64,000 nucleotides of DNA from Pelomonas dachongensis (GCF_043555865.1 NZ_JBIGHY010000004.1:62001-126000), one strand, 5' to 3'. Shown: positions 23,498 through 40,036, counted from the first letter of the stretch. Numbers and translations are program-made. The notes: generated by a model not told the origin, from the sequence alone.

Positions 23498-24856
23498 AAA
23501 ACCGCCGTTGCTCATGCACAGCAGGTGGTCGCCCGGCTTGACCGCCTTGATGATGGCCGCGACGAGATCCTCGACGTCGGCGCCGACCATCGCTTGCGCG
23601 CCCATTGGCGCCAGCGCTTCCTTCGCGTCCCAGCTCAGACCCTGCTGGTTGCAGAAGGCCAGGTCCGCTTCCTCCAGCGCCCAGGGCAGTTGCGCCTTCA
23701 TCGTGCCCAGCTTCATCGTGTTGGAGCGGGGCTCGAAAATGGCCAGGATGCGCTCGGCCGGCGCGATGCGGCGGCGCAGGCCGTTGATGGTGGTGCGGAT
23801 GGCGGTCGGGTGGTGCGCGAAGTCGTCGTAGACCTTGATGACGCCCCCAGCTCGACTGATTTCGCCGCGCAACTCCATGCGCCGGCGCACGTTCTGGAAC
23901 TCGGCCAGCGCCGCAGCCGACTGCTCCGGCGTCACGCCGACATGCTCCGCTGCGGCAATGGCCGCCAGCGCGTTGAGCTGGTTGTGCTCGCCGATCAGTC
24001 CCCATTCGACACGCGCCACTTTAAGGCTGCCGCGCAGCACGTCGAAGGCCTGCGGCTCGCCGCGCGCGCGCAGCATGCCGGCCTCCTCTTTTTTGGCGCC
24101 GAAGCGGAGCACCTCGCTCCAGCAGCCGCGTGCGATGACGCGCTGCAGCGCCTCCTCGCGGGCGTTGACGACCAGCCGGCCGCTCGCGGGCACGGTGCGC
24201 ACGAGGTGATGGAACTGCGTCTCGATGGCGGCCAGGTCAGGGAAGATGTCGGCGTGGTCGTGCTCGAGGTTGTTCAGGATGGCCGTGCGTGGCCGGTAGT
24301 GCACGAACTTGCTGCGCTTGTCGAAGAAGGCGGTGTCGTACTCGTCCGCTTCAATGACGAACGGCGCGCCCACGCAGCGCGGTAGCGCAGCTTCCACGGC
24401 CCCCAGCCGCGCCGACACGCCGAAGTTCTGCGGCACGCCGCCGACCAGGAAGCCGGGCTTCTGACCGGCATGCTCCAGGATCCAGGCCAGCATGGACGTC
24501 GTCGTGGTCTTGCCATGCGTGCCGGCCACGGCCAACACGTGGCGGCCTTGCAGCACGTGCTCCGCCAGCCATTGCGGGCCCGACACGTAGGGCAGGCCGG
24601 CGTCCAGGATGGCTTCCATCAGCGGGAAGCGCTCGCCGCGCGTGACGACGTTGCCGATGACGAAGACGTCGGGCTTGAGCTCCAGCTGCTCGGCGCCGAA
24701 GCCCTCAACCAGCTCGATGCCCAGGGCTTCGAGCTGCGTGCTCATGGGCGGGTAGACGTTGGCGTCGCAACCGGTCACGCGGTGGCCGGCCTCGCGCGCG
24801 AGCGCCGCCAAGCCGCCCATGAAGGTGCCGCAGATGCCGAGGATGTGGAGATGCAT
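23450..24856 (-). CDS. mpl: UDP-N-acetylmuramate:L-alanyl-gamma-D-glutamyl-meso-diaminopimelate ligase
   Basis: Mpl is a cytosolic peptidoglycan recycling ligase that joins recovered tripeptide directly to UDP-MurNAc. The 468-residue protein has the Mur-ligase order. The N-terminal Rossmann part is MHLHILGICGTFMGGLAALA, the ATP-binding loop is AVAGTHGKTTT (about 112-122), and the central domain holds VIEADEYDTAFFD and NLEHDHADIF. The C-terminal domain holds VYDDFAHHPTAIR, and the GICGTFMGG start is specific for Mpl rather than MurC. The start at 24856 is fixed by this N-terminus. hemL lies 28 bases upstream on the same strand. Confidence 0.95.
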   Translation of the reverse strand: MHLHILGICGTFMGGLAALAREAGHRVTGCDANVYPPMSTQLEALGIELVEGFGAEQLELKPDVFVIGNVVTRGERFPLMEAILDAGLPYVSGPQWLAEHVLQGRHVLAVAGTHGKTTTTSMLAWILEHAGQKPGFLVGGVPQNFGVSARLGAVEAALPRCVGAPFVIEADEYDTAFFDKRSKFVHYRPRTAILNNLEHDHADIFPDLAAIETQFHHLVRTVPASGRLVVNAREEALQRVIARGCWSEVLRFGAKKEEAGMLRARGEPQAFDVLRGSLKVARVEWGLIGEHNQLNALAAIAAAEHVGVTPEQSAAALAEFQNVRRRMELRGEISRAGGVIKVYDDFAHHPTAIRTTINGLRRRIAPAERILAIFEPRSNTMKLGTMKAQLPWALEEADLAFCNQQGLSWDAKEALAPMGAQAMVGADVEDLVAAIIKAVKPGDHLLCMSNGGFGGIHDKLLQSLAARA

Positions 24857-24884
24857 GGCAGTCGCGCCCCGGGGCGCCTGAAGA

Positions 24885-26171
24885 TCAGCGCAGAGCGGTG
24901 CGCGCGGCCGAAAGCGTGGTCTCGATGTCCGTTGCGCTGTGCGCGGCCGACACGAAACCTGCCTCGTACAAGGCCGGAGCAAGATAGATGCCGGCATCCA
25001 GCATCGCGTGGAAGAAGCGGTTGAAGCGCTCCTTGTCCGTCGTCATGACGGTGGTGTAGTTCTGCGGCAGCTCCGGCAGCAGGAAGAAGCCGAACATGCC
25101 GCCCTCGCTGTCGGCGCTGAACGGCACACCGTTCTCGGCGGCCACCGCCTTCAGGCCTGCCACCAGTTGCTGGGTCTTGGCCGTCAGCGATTCGAAGAAG
25201 CCGGGCTTCTGGATTTCCTTCAGCGTCGCCAGGCCGCAGGCCGTGGCAACCGGGTTCCCCGACAGCGTGCCGGCTTGGTAGACGCCGCCCAGCGGCGCCA
25301 GGTGTTGCATGACCTCGCGCCTGGCGCCGAAGGCCGCCAGTGGCATGCCGCCGCCAATGACCTTGCCGAAGACCGAGATGTCTGGTGCGAAGCCGGGGAT
25401 GAGCGTGGCGTAGTGCGACTGTGCGGAGCCCAGTGCAACACGGAAACCCGTCATGACCTCGTCCAGCACCAGCAGTGCACCATGCCGTGTGCACAACTCG
25501 CGCATCGCGGTCATGAACGGCACGGACGCGCGCACGAAGTTCATGTTGCCGGCGATGGGCTCCACGATGACGCAGGCCAGCTCGTTGCCGTACTGCGCGA
25601 ACGCGGCTTCCAGCTGCTCGACGTTGTTGTACTCCAGGACCACCGTGTCAGCGGCCGCGCCGGGCGTGACGCCCGCGCTGGTCGGGTGGCCGAACGTGGC
25701 CAGGCCCGAGCCGGCCTTGACCAGCAGCGCGTCCGTGTGGCCGTGGTAGCAGCCCTCGAACTTGATGAACTTCGCCCGGCCTGTCGCCCCGCGCGCCAGG
25801 CGGATGGCGCTCATCGTCGCCTCGGTGCCGGAGCTGACCAGACGCACCTGATCCATGCTGGGCACCAGCTTCAGGATCTGCTCGGCCAGCTCGATCTCGC
25901 GCTCGGTCGGCGCGCCGAACGAGAAGCCTTCGACGGCCGCTTTCTGCACCGCCTCCAGCACCGCCGGGTGGCCATGGCCCAGGATCATCGGCCCCCAGGA
26001 GCCGATGTAATCCACATAGCGCTTGCCTTCGGCGTCGTAGATGTAGGCGCCGTGGCCTCGTGCAATGAACCGCGGCGTGCCACCGACAGCCCGGAAGGCA
26101 CGTACCGGCGAGTTCACGCCACCGGGAATGACGCGCGCGGCGCGTTCGAACAGCTGCGAATTGGTAACCAT
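24885..26171 (-). CDS. hemL: glutamate-1-semialdehyde 2,1-aminomutase
   Basis: HemL converts glutamate-1-semialdehyde to 5-aminolevulinate, the C5-pathway precursor of heme and other tetrapyrroles. The 428-residue class III aminotransferase-fold enzyme shows SQLFERAARVIPGGVNSPVRAF at the start, SSGTEATMSAIRLAR, a LLVLDEVMTGFR motif binding PLP, and the PLP lysine in DISVFGKVIGGGMP (about 270). Length and motifs are standard. It lies between mpl and thiD on the minus strand. thiD ends 19 bases before it, so the three genes may be cotranscribed. Confidence 0.97.
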   Translation of the reverse strand: MVTNSQLFERAARVIPGGVNSPVRAFRAVGGTPRFIARGHGAYIYDAEGKRYVDYIGSWGPMILGHGHPAVLEAVQKAAVEGFSFGAPTEREIELAEQILKLVPSMDQVRLVSSGTEATMSAIRLARGATGRAKFIKFEGCYHGHTDALLVKAGSGLATFGHPTSAGVTPGAAADTVVLEYNNVEQLEAAFAQYGNELACVIVEPIAGNMNFVRASVPFMTAMRELCTRHGALLVLDEVMTGFRVALGSAQSHYATLIPGFAPDISVFGKVIGGGMPLAAFGARREVMQHLAPLGGVYQAGTLSGNPVATACGLATLKEIQKPGFFESLTAKTQQLVAGLKAVAAENGVPFSADSEGGMFGFFLLPELPQNYTTVMTTDKERFNRFFHAMLDAGIYLAPALYEAGFVSAAHSATDIETTLSAARTALR

Positions 26172-26190
26172 CGGAAAGCTTTGATAGGTT

Positions 26191-27132
26191 TCAGTGCATG
26201 CGCCGAGGCGATTTGGGCGGCTGCTCGGGCTCGACATCTTCGAACGCGGGCTCGCCCCCTTCCTCGTCGGCTGGCGGCAGCGCCCAGAAGAAGCGATCCG
26301 GCACCACGTTGCCCATGCCGGGGCGGAAGCCCGCGTCCAGCGACTGATCCAGAAAGGACAATGCCTCGCTGACCGCGGAGTGCAGTTCGGCGCCGACCGA
26401 CAGCAGCGCCGCCAGGGCGGCAGCCAGCGTGTCGCCGGCACCCAAGAAGGCCGTTTCGAAGCGCTCGAACTTCTCGCCGGCGATGGGGCCGGAAGCGTTC
26501 GCCAGCACGTTGTCCACGAACTGGTTGGGCAGCTGCATGCCGGTGACGAGCACATGCTGGGCGCCCGCCTGCGCGGCCGCGACCGCCAGCTCGCGGGCCG
26601 ACGGCGTGCGCTCGTTGTCCCAGTCCGGCAGCAGGAAGTCGGTCATCGTCTTGTGGTTGCCCACCAGCACGGCCGTCTGCGGCAGCACCAGCTCGCGCAG
26701 CGCGTCCAGGTAGCTCTGCTGCTCGTCCTCGTCGATCCAGGCGATGGAGGGCAGGTAGGTCACCAGCGGCACATCGGGGTAGTCGCTCAGCACCTCGGCG
26801 ACGGCGCTCACCGCCTCGGCGTTGCCGAGGAAGCCGACCTTCCAGGCCGTGATGGGCACGTCTTCCAGGATGTGGCGGGCCTGCTCGGCAACGACGTCAG
26901 GGTCGAGGTTGTGGTGCTCGAAGGTCTCGGCCGTGTCACGCAGCACGACCGCCGTCACGACGGGCAGGCAGTGCGCGCCCATCGCGGCGATGGTGGCGAC
27001 GTCGCCGGCCAGACCACCGGCGCCGCATGCGTCGCTGGCATTGAAGCTCAGTACGCAGGCCGGCGGCGGGTTTTCCTGGTCGTCCGGCGTCGGATCCGCT
27101 TGAGCGTCGTGGGGGAGTGAGGAGGGGCTCAT
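26191..27132 (-). CDS. thiD: hydroxymethylpyrimidine/phosphomethylpyrimidine kinase
   Basis: ThiD phosphorylates the pyrimidine moiety of thiamine twice. The 313-residue ribokinase-fold protein has VLSFNASDACGAGGLAGDVATIAAMG (in pieces, near 27-52), the family's GxDxxGGAG-type start. It also has the C-terminal FLGAGDTLAAALAALL anion-hole motif, and GNHKTMTDFLLPDWD in the middle. It is about 45 residues longer than E. coli ThiD, through a hydrophilic N-terminus and an acidic, Pro-rich tail. Variation in usual signatures (SDACG, GAGDT) is typical of this betaproteobacterial branch. Next to hemL and divergent from rubredoxin. Confidence 0.85.
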   Translation of the reverse strand: MSPSSLPHDAQADPTPDDQENPPPACVLSFNASDACGAGGLAGDVATIAAMGAHCLPVVTAVVLRDTAETFEHHNLDPDVVAEQARHILEDVPITAWKVGFLGNAEAVSAVAEVLSDYPDVPLVTYLPSIAWIDEDEQQSYLDALRELVLPQTAVLVGNHKTMTDFLLPDWDNERTPSARELAVAAAQAGAQHVLVTGMQLPNQFVDNVLANASGPIAGEKFERFETAFLGAGDTLAAALAALLSVGAELHSAVSEALSFLDQSLDAGFRPGMGNVVPDRFFWALPPADEEGGEPAFEDVEPEQPPKSPRRMH

Positions 27133-27253
27133 GGAGGGTCGGGGCTGTGCGGCCGAAGAGCTGCAGAAAAGCGTGGAGTCTGCCGCTAAATGGGCCGTTC
27201 CGTGAGTCTCAGCACAGGCGTTTGCCCTCAGCATTGCGCTTCCGGGCCCTGGC

Positions 27254-27259
27254 TAGAAT
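27254..27259 (+). promoter_or_regulatory. possible -10 element upstream of rubredoxin
   Basis: TAGAAT at 27254-27259 lies 35 bases before the rubredoxin GTG, in the 161-base divergent gap between thiD and rubredoxin. The same hexamer serves the rpsF promoter. No well-spaced -35 is evident (a TTGCGC lies only 14 bases upstream), so this is tentative. It could drive rubredoxin and the Chp genes. Confidence 0.35.
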
Positions 27260-27293
27260 GATTCGATTGTAGTGAGCAAAACCAGAGCAACAC

Positions 27294-27467
27294 GTGAGCG
27301 AACCCAGTACTTGGATGTGCCTGATCTGTGGATGGATCTATGACGAAGAAACGGGCGATCCCGAGCACGGCATTGCGCCGGGCACCAAATGGGCAGACGT
27401 CGACATGAACTGGGTTTGCCCCGACTGCGGCGCGCGCAAGGAAGATTTTGAGATGGTGCGGATCTGA
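27294..27467 (+). CDS. rubredoxin
   Basis: A 57-residue one-iron electron carrier. Two Cys pairs bind the iron: Cys9/Cys12 in WMCLICGWIYDEETGD and Cys42/Cys45 in VCPDCGARKEDFE. PEHGIAPGTKWADV between them is the standard rubredoxin body. The GTG start and full 58 codons are clear. It precedes pilG by 49 bases; a rubredoxin gene in front of the pilG-H-I-J-chpA cluster is a recurrent arrangement in betaproteobacteria, although a functional link to twitching is not established. Confidence 0.95.
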   Translation: MSEPSTWMCLICGWIYDEETGDPEHGIAPGTKWADVDMNWVCPDCGARKEDFEMVRI

Positions 27468-27516
27468 TTCGGTTTGCCGGCCCGGCCCCGAGCTGACAGT
27501 TCAGAGGAGACGAGGT

Positions 27517-27906
27517 TTGAACGAGCAAGTTTCCGGCACCGGCCCTACGCGGGTCCTGGTCATCGACGACAGCAACACCATTCGCCGCAGCGCGGAGATC
27601 TTCCTGAAACAGGGCGGCCATGAGGTCGCTTTGGCTGAGGACGGTTTCGACGCGCTCGCCAAACTGGGAGATTTTCATCCCGACCTGGTCTTCTGCGACA
27701 TCCTGATGCCGCGCCTGGATGGCTACCAGACCTGCGCCATCATCAAGCGCAACCCGGAGTTCTCGGGGGTGCCGGTCATCATGCTGTCGTCCAAAGACGG
27801 CCTATTCGACAAGGCGCGAGGGCGCATGGTGGGGTCGCAAGACTACCTGACCAAGCCCTTCACCAAGGATCAGCTGCTTCAGGCCGTGCTGCAGCACACC
27901 CCCTGA
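27517..27906 (+). CDS. pilG: twitching-motility response regulator PilG
   Basis: PilG is a CheY-like regulator acted on by ChpA that promotes type IV pilus extension. The 129-residue receiver has the acidic pair Asp17/Asp18, phospho-acceptor Asp61 in DLVFCDILMPRLDG, and Lys in YLTKPFTKDQLL. The TTG at 27517 is chosen because GAGGAGACGAGG precedes it and it yields the normal PilG length; no ATG fits. First of the contiguous pilG-pilH-pilI-pilJ-chpA set. Confidence 0.92.
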   Translation: MNEQVSGTGPTRVLVIDDSNTIRRSAEIFLKQGGHEVALAEDGFDALAKLGDFHPDLVFCDILMPRLDGYQTCAIIKRNPEFSGVPVIMLSSKDGLFDKARGRMVGSQDYLTKPFTKDQLLQAVLQHTP

Positions 27907-27929
27907 GCGCAACAGAAGCGAGAACAGCC

Positions 27930-28295
27930 ATGAGCATCCAGAACATTTTGCTGGTCGACGACTCCAAGACAGAACTTCACGCGCTGTCGGAGATGCTGAC
28001 CAAGCGCGGCTATCAAGTGCGCACCGCCGAGAACGGCGAAGAGGCGATGAAGCGGCTGGCTGAGGCCAAGCCCGACCTGATCCTGATGGACGTCGTCATG
28101 CCCGGCCAGAACGGCTTCCAGCTGACCCGGGCCATCACGCGCGATGAGCGTTTCATCGGCGTGCCGGTCATCATGTGTACCAGCAAGGGTCAGGAGACCG
28201 ACAAGGTCTGGGGCATGCGCCAGGGCGCCAGCGACTACGTCGTCAAGCCGGTCAAGGCCGAGGAGCTGCTGGCCAAGATCAAGGCGCTGGGCTGA
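27930..28295 (+). CDS. pilH: twitching-motility response regulator PilH
   Basis: PilH is the second CheY-like output of the Chp system and in Pseudomonas counteracts PilG, favouring retraction or acting as a phosphate sink. The 121-residue receiver has Asp10/Asp11, phospho-acceptor Asp54 in LILMDVVMPGQNGFQ, a CTSKGQETDKVWGMRQGA block diagnostic of PilH, and Lys in YVVKPVKAEELL. It lies 23 bases after pilG and 16 bases before pilI. Confidence 0.95.
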   Translation: MSIQNILLVDDSKTELHALSEMLTKRGYQVRTAENGEEAMKRLAEAKPDLILMDVVMPGQNGFQLTRAITRDERFIGVPVIMCTSKGQETDKVWGMRQGASDYVVKPVKAEELLAKIKALG

Positions 28296-28311
28296 ACGGG
28301 ACCGCGCAGAC

Positions 28312-28842
28312 ATGGCCAATAAGACCGCTCTCCGTGAATTGCAGCAACGCCTGGCCGAACGCATGCAGGCCGCGCGCGAGACCACGCTGATTGCCAACTG
28401 GCTGGCCGTGGAATGCGCGGGCGTGGGTCTGCTGTTCTCGCTGAAGCAGGCCAGCGAGATCTTCGCGCCAGTGCCCATCAAGGCCGTGCCGTACGCCAAG
28501 CCCTGGTTGAACGGTGTGGCCAATCTGCGCGGCGGCCTGTTCACCGTCGTGGACCTGGCGGTCTACCTGGGCCTGCGTGAGCCGCTCGCGGCCCGCCATG
28601 TGTCCGCGCAGGCGCGGCTGGTCTCGATGAACAGCGACCTGAATCTGAACTGCGCGCTGCTGGTGGACCGGCTGGCCGGCCTGCGCAGCAATGAGCAACT
28701 GCCGCTGGCCGAAGAGCAGCCGGCAGGTCCGCTGCCCCGCTTTGCGGGTGCGCTGCGGCGTGATGAAGCCGGCCGGCGTTGGCAAGAGATCAATCTTGAG
28801 GCGCTGGCGAGGCAGGAAAACTTCTTGCATATCGTCGCGTGA
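28312..28842 (+). CDS. pilI: CheW-like adaptor PilI
   Basis: PilI couples the PilJ receptor to the ChpA kinase. The 176-residue CheW-domain protein contains GVGLLFSLKQASEIFAPVP, an LNGVANLRGGLFTVVDLAVYLG segment (in CheW the receptor/kinase interface) and LLVDRLAGLRS. The ATG at 28312 gives the normal length. Position between pilH and pilJ is canonical. Confidence 0.93.
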   Translation: MANKTALRELQQRLAERMQAARETTLIANWLAVECAGVGLLFSLKQASEIFAPVPIKAVPYAKPWLNGVANLRGGLFTVVDLAVYLGLREPLAARHVSAQARLVSMNSDLNLNCALLVDRLAGLRSNEQLPLAEEQPAGPLPRFAGALRRDEAGRRWQEINLEALARQENFLHIVA

Positions 28843-28912
28843 TCCGCGAGAGCGAGTCCCGAGGTCCGCGTGGGATCGCGGACGTCACAAACAATTGAAG
28901 GGCGAGGGTGAG

Positions 28913-31294
28913 ATGAGTCTGCTGGAAAAAATCAGGGGAAAGTCCGAGGCCGATGACGTGCCGCCGCCGGCCCCCGAGGCGGGCGACACGACCATCGACT
29001 CCACGAGTGGCGCCGGCTTCGACCCGACACGCAACTCTGAAGCGACATTGGCTGGCGTCGAGATCCCGCCGCGTGCTGAAGGGGCCTATGCCTACGGCTA
29101 CGGTGATTCGCCGTCCATCATCTCGCCCGCCGTGCCGACGGAGCCTGGGCCCAACAGCGAGTTCCCGCCCAGCGGCATGGGGTTCGCCCAGACCACGCAG
29201 GCTGCCGATCCCACGATGCTGCTGTCTCCGCCCGCAGCGACGGGTGCCGAGCGGCTGACCGAACTGTTCGGCAAGCACCGCCAGCGCGTGCTGACGGGCC
29301 TGGTGGTACTAGGCCTGGTGGGCACGGCGAGTTCCGTCGCGATGGTGCTGGTGAGTTCCAACCGCAGCGCGGCCCAGGTGCGCGCCGCCGGTTCAGCGCT
29401 GATGCACTCGCAGCGGATGGCCAAGTCCGTGTCTGCGGCGCTGGTGGGCAATCCGACGGCCTTCGCGGAACTGCGCGAATCGGTGGGCACGCTCAGCAGC
29501 GTGGTCAACAACCTGCGCACCGGCACGGGTGAGCTGTCCATCGCACCGGCTGCCGTGCAGCCCACGCTGGAATCGCTGATGCCGCTGGTCGAGCGCGCCG
29601 AGAAGAACGGCAAGATCGTGCAGGGCCAGGAGAAGGTGCTGACGCAGGTGGGTCAGGCGCTGCGCGCCATCAACCGCCAGTCCAGCGACCTGCTCGAAAG
29701 CGCAGAGGCAGTGTCATCTCAAGCGCTGCAGATCGGCGCGTCCGCCGGCGAAGTCTCTGCGGTCGGTCAGTTGGTCATGCTGACCCAGCGTATCGGCAAG
29801 AGCGCCAACGAGTTCCTGACACAGGAAGGCGTGAGCCCCGAGGCCGTGTTCCTGCTGGGCAAGGACTTGAACTCCTTCAAGCTCATCACCGAGGCCTTGA
29901 TCAACGGCAGCCCCGAGCTGCGCCTGAATGCCGCCCGCGACCCGCAGCTGAAGGAACGCCTGCAGACGCTGCTGATGCAGTATGAACAGACCCGCACGCA
30001 GGCCTCCGCCATCCTGGGCAACCTGCAAGGTCTGGTGTCTGCCCGTGAAGCGCAGACCGCCATCCTGGCCGACTCAGAGCCGCTGCGCAAAGGGCTGGAG
30101 CAGTCCGCCGCCGACCTGGAAAAGTCCGGCGGTGCCGGCTGGGGCCTGATCGTCCTGCTGCTGCTGTCGCTGGTCGCGCTGGTGGGTGGCGCACTGGGCT
30201 TCCTGCGCCTGTACCTGGGCGACCAGAGTCGCCGTGCCGAACTCGCCGAAGAACAGAAGCGCGCCGCCGAGGCGCTGGAGCAGGAGGCCAAGCGCGTCAA
30301 CGACGCCAACCAGGCGGCCATTCTGCGGCTGATGAACGAGCTGTCCACGGTCGCTGAAGGTGACCTCACACAGCAGGCCACGGTGACGGAAGACATCACC
30401 GGCGCGATTGCCGACTCCGTGAACTACACGGTGGAGGAGCTGCGCACGCTGGTGGGCCAGGTGCAGCAGACGGCAGCGCGCGTGACCGACACCACCGGCG
30501 CGGTGGACCAGACGTCGACCGACCTGCTGGCAGCGTCGAAGGAGCAGCTGCACGAGATCCGCGCGACCGGCGAGGCCGTGCTGGGCATGGCGGGTCGAAT
30601 CACGGACGTGTCCGCACAGGCGCAGACGACCGCCGAGGTCGCGCGCCAGAGCCGTCAGGCCGCCGAGCTGGGTCTGGCCGCGATGCAGAACAACATCGCC
30701 GGTATGAACACCATCCGGGACTCCATCCAGGAGACGTCCAAGCGCATCAAGCGGCTGGGCGAGTCGTCTCAGGAAATTGGCGAGATCACGGAGCTGATCT
30801 CGGACATTACCGAACAGACTAACGTGCTGGCCCTGAACGCCGCCATCCAGGCCGCATCCGCCGGTGAAGCCGGTCGCGGCTTCTCGGTGGTGGCGGAAGA
30901 AGTGCAGCGGCTGGCCGAACGTTCCGGCGATGCGACGCGCCGGATCGCCGCGCTGGTCAAGACCATTCAGACCGACACGCACGACGCCGTGGCCGCCATG
31001 GAGCGTTCGACGCGCGGGGTGGTGGAAGGTACTCAACTGTCCGACGCGGCCGGCAAGGCGCTGGAAGACATCGACAGCGTGTCGCGCCAGCTGGACGAGC
31101 TGATCGTGCGCATTTCCGCTCAGGCCAAGCAGGAGGCCGAGCATGCGAATGCAGTGGCTTCCAACATCCAGCACATCTTCGCCGTGACCGAGCAGACCTC
31201 CGAAGGTACGCGCTCCACTGCCCAGATGGTGCACGAGCTGTCTCGCTCCGCCGAGGCGCTGCGCACCTCGGTGGCCCGATTCAAGGTCGCCTGA
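28913..31294 (+). CDS. pilJ: type IV pilus chemoreceptor PilJ
   Basis: PilJ is the membrane receptor of the Chp system, sensing pilin or surface contact. The 793-residue protein has a long hydrophilic Pro/Ala-rich cytoplasmic N-terminus (1-115), a membrane helix near 122-145, a large periplasmic domain with two PilJ-type helical modules (about 150-400), and a second membrane helix near 408-432. HAMP (RLMNELSTVAEGDLTQQATV) and the signalling hairpin (ITEQTNVLALNAAIQAASAG, GFSVVAEEVQRLAERS) follow. The N-terminal cytoplasmic extension is longer than in Pseudomonas PilJ. The ATG at 28913 has a GGCGAGGGTGAG site upstream. Confidence 0.95.
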   Translation: MSLLEKIRGKSEADDVPPPAPEAGDTTIDSTSGAGFDPTRNSEATLAGVEIPPRAEGAYAYGYGDSPSIISPAVPTEPGPNSEFPPSGMGFAQTTQAADPTMLLSPPAATGAERLTELFGKHRQRVLTGLVVLGLVGTASSVAMVLVSSNRSAAQVRAAGSALMHSQRMAKSVSAALVGNPTAFAELRESVGTLSSVVNNLRTGTGELSIAPAAVQPTLESLMPLVERAEKNGKIVQGQEKVLTQVGQALRAINRQSSDLLESAEAVSSQALQIGASAGEVSAVGQLVMLTQRIGKSANEFLTQEGVSPEAVFLLGKDLNSFKLITEALINGSPELRLNAARDPQLKERLQTLLMQYEQTRTQASAILGNLQGLVSAREAQTAILADSEPLRKGLEQSAADLEKSGGAGWGLIVLLLLSLVALVGGALGFLRLYLGDQSRRAELAEEQKRAAEALEQEAKRVNDANQAAILRLMNELSTVAEGDLTQQATVTEDITGAIADSVNYTVEELRTLVGQVQQTAARVTDTTGAVDQTSTDLLAASKEQLHEIRATGEAVLGMAGRITDVSAQAQTTAEVARQSRQAAELGLAAMQNNIAGMNTIRDSIQETSKRIKRLGESSQEIGEITELISDITEQTNVLALNAAIQAASAGEAGRGFSVVAEEVQRLAERSGDATRRIAALVKTIQTDTHDAVAAMERSTRGVVEGTQLSDAAGKALEDIDSVSRQLDELIVRISAQAKQEAEHANAVASNIQHIFAVTEQTSEGTRSTAQMVHELSRSAEALRTSVARFKVA

Positions 31295-31324
31295 ACCTGA
31301 CGCACTGAGCGAGAAAGCCAACGC

Positions 31325-37390
<6,066 letters not shown>

Positions 37391-37394
37391 ACCC

Positions 37395-38432
<1,038 letters not shown>

Positions 38433-38638
38433 GGTTTGCTAACCGCAACTCCATGCGGGTTGCGCTGACTTGCCTTTTTAGTGCGCAAGCCATAGCCTAA
38501 CGGCGTTCCGTGCTGGCGTCGCGCCGACGCCGGCCGATTGTTCGTGTTCGAGTGTGTGGACCGGCTCGGCTGTCTTCGCCGGGCGTCGCCGCAGAGGTCC
38601 GCGGCCGTTCCCCGATCGTCACGTTGCTGCGGGAGAAC
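38433..38638. other. gap before the histidine kinase gene
   Basis: A 206-base gap. An open frame in phase with the histidine kinase reaches back to 38510, but it lacks a membrane anchor and family resemblance. A T-run (38476-38480) follows a weak CGCAAC/GTTGCG dyad at 38445-38464, a possible weak terminator of the Chp operon. Confidence 0.35.
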
Positions 38639-40036
38639 ATGCGCTATTACTGGGTCTCGCTGTGCCTTCTGATTGCTGCGGTCATTGCGTTCGTTGGCAC
38701 GGCCGTCGGCACGCGCCTGAGCCTGGCTGACCTGATGGTGCGGGATGCCGAGCGTCGCGAGGCCTTGCAACTGGACACCGAGCTGCAGCGGCTGTTGACG
38801 CTGCTGGTGGACATCGAGACCGGCCAGCGCGGTTACATCATCACCGGGCAGCTGCCCTTCCTGAGGCCCTACGAGGAGGCGCTGCAGGAGCTGGGCAAGC
38901 AGCGCGAGGGGCTGCGCGTGCGGCTGCAGCGCAACGGGGCGCCGACGGAAATGCTCGACCGGCTTGACCAGCTGATCGACGCCCGCATCCAGCACAGCCG
39001 TCAGAGTGTCGAGCGCCGCGTGGACCACACGGCCATCGCGCAGGACCTGGGGCCCTACGTCGAAGGGAAGCGGCTCATGGATGACCTGCGCTTCCAGGTC
39101 GACCAGCTGGCGCTGGAGCAGCAGCGGCGCATTGCAGACGTCGACCTTCTGGCCGAGGACGTCCAGCAGCGCACGACCTGGCTGACGAAGTCGTTGCTCG
39201 GGGTGGGGCTGGTGGCGCTGGCGCTGGCGCTAGCGCTGATGTTCTATGAGCGCCGGTTGCGGGACCTGGCCGAGACAGCCCTGCGCGTCGCCAACGCGGG
39301 GCTGGAACAGCAGGTGGCGCAGCGCACCGAGGCGCTGAGCCAGGCGCTGCTGCGCATCCGCAGCTTCGCCACCGAGCTGGATCGCAGCATCGAGGACGAG
39401 CGCCGCCGCCTGGCGCGCGAGGTGCACGACCAGATCGGCCAGGTCGGCACCGCCATTAAGATGATTGTGGCCACGTTGCGTGCCGAGCCGCCCTCGCGCG
39501 CCGAGCCGCTGTTCAAGGAGCTGGAGGTGCTGGCCGACGACACCATCCGGTCTGCGCGGCACATCTCCGCCGCGCTGCGCCCGCCGCTGCTCGACGAACT
39601 TGGCCTCGAGGCGGCGCTCGGGCATTACCTGCAGACGCTGGGGCGCCAGTCTGGGCTGACTACGCGGCTGGAACTTGATGCCGCCGAGCTGCTGACGCCG
39701 CAGCAGGCCAACCCGCTGTTCCGCATCGTGCAGGAAGCCAGCACCAACGTGCTGCGGCACGCCCATGCCACCGCGCTGCGCGTGACCGGCCGGCCCCGGG
39801 TGCAGGCGGGAGAGTCGGGGTACGAGCTGGAGATCGTCGACAACGGTCGCGGCCCGGGCGGCACGCGGCCCGATGCGTCAGGGCTGCGCGGTATGCGAGA
39901 GCGTGCGGCGCTGGCCGGCGGCGACTTCGACTTTGGCGCGGCCTTGGAACACGGCACCCGCGTGCGGGTCTGGCTGCCGCTGGAGCCGCCCGGCGCCGGG
40001 GATCAGGATGCGCAGGAAGAGGAGGCCTGGACATGA
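38639..40036 (+). CDS. CHASE3-domain sensor histidine kinase (HisKA_3 type)
   Basis: The 465-residue membrane kinase has a transmembrane helix at about 5-25, a periplasmic CHASE3 domain (about 30-178; LVDIETGQRGYIITGQLPFLRPYEEAL, in pieces) and a second helix near 181-202. The HisKA_3 dimerisation domain holds phospho-His263 in RRLAREVHDQIGQ. An HATPase domain follows (FRIVQEASTNVLRHAHA, VDNGRGPGG, LRGMRERAALAGG). This type pairs with NarL/LuxR regulators, and exactly such a gene overlaps its end by four bases (ATGA). The ATG at 38639 has GGGAG 4 bases upstream and places the first helix at the N-terminus. The CHASE3 ligand is unknown. Confidence 0.9.
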   Translation: MRYYWVSLCLLIAAVIAFVGTAVGTRLSLADLMVRDAERREALQLDTELQRLLTLLVDIETGQRGYIITGQLPFLRPYEEALQELGKQREGLRVRLQRNGAPTEMLDRLDQLIDARIQHSRQSVERRVDHTAIAQDLGPYVEGKRLMDDLRFQVDQLALEQQRRIADVDLLAEDVQQRTTWLTKSLLGVGLVALALALALMFYERRLRDLAETALRVANAGLEQQVAQRTEALSQALLRIRSFATELDRSIEDERRRLAREVHDQIGQVGTAIKMIVATLRAEPPSRAEPLFKELEVLADDTIRSARHISAALRPPLLDELGLEAALGHYLQTLGRQSGLTTRLELDAAELLTPQQANPLFRIVQEASTNVLRHAHATALRVTGRPRVQAGESGYELEIVDNGRGPGGTRPDASGLRGMRERAALAGGDFDFGAALEHGTRVRVWLPLEPPGAGDQDAQEEEAWT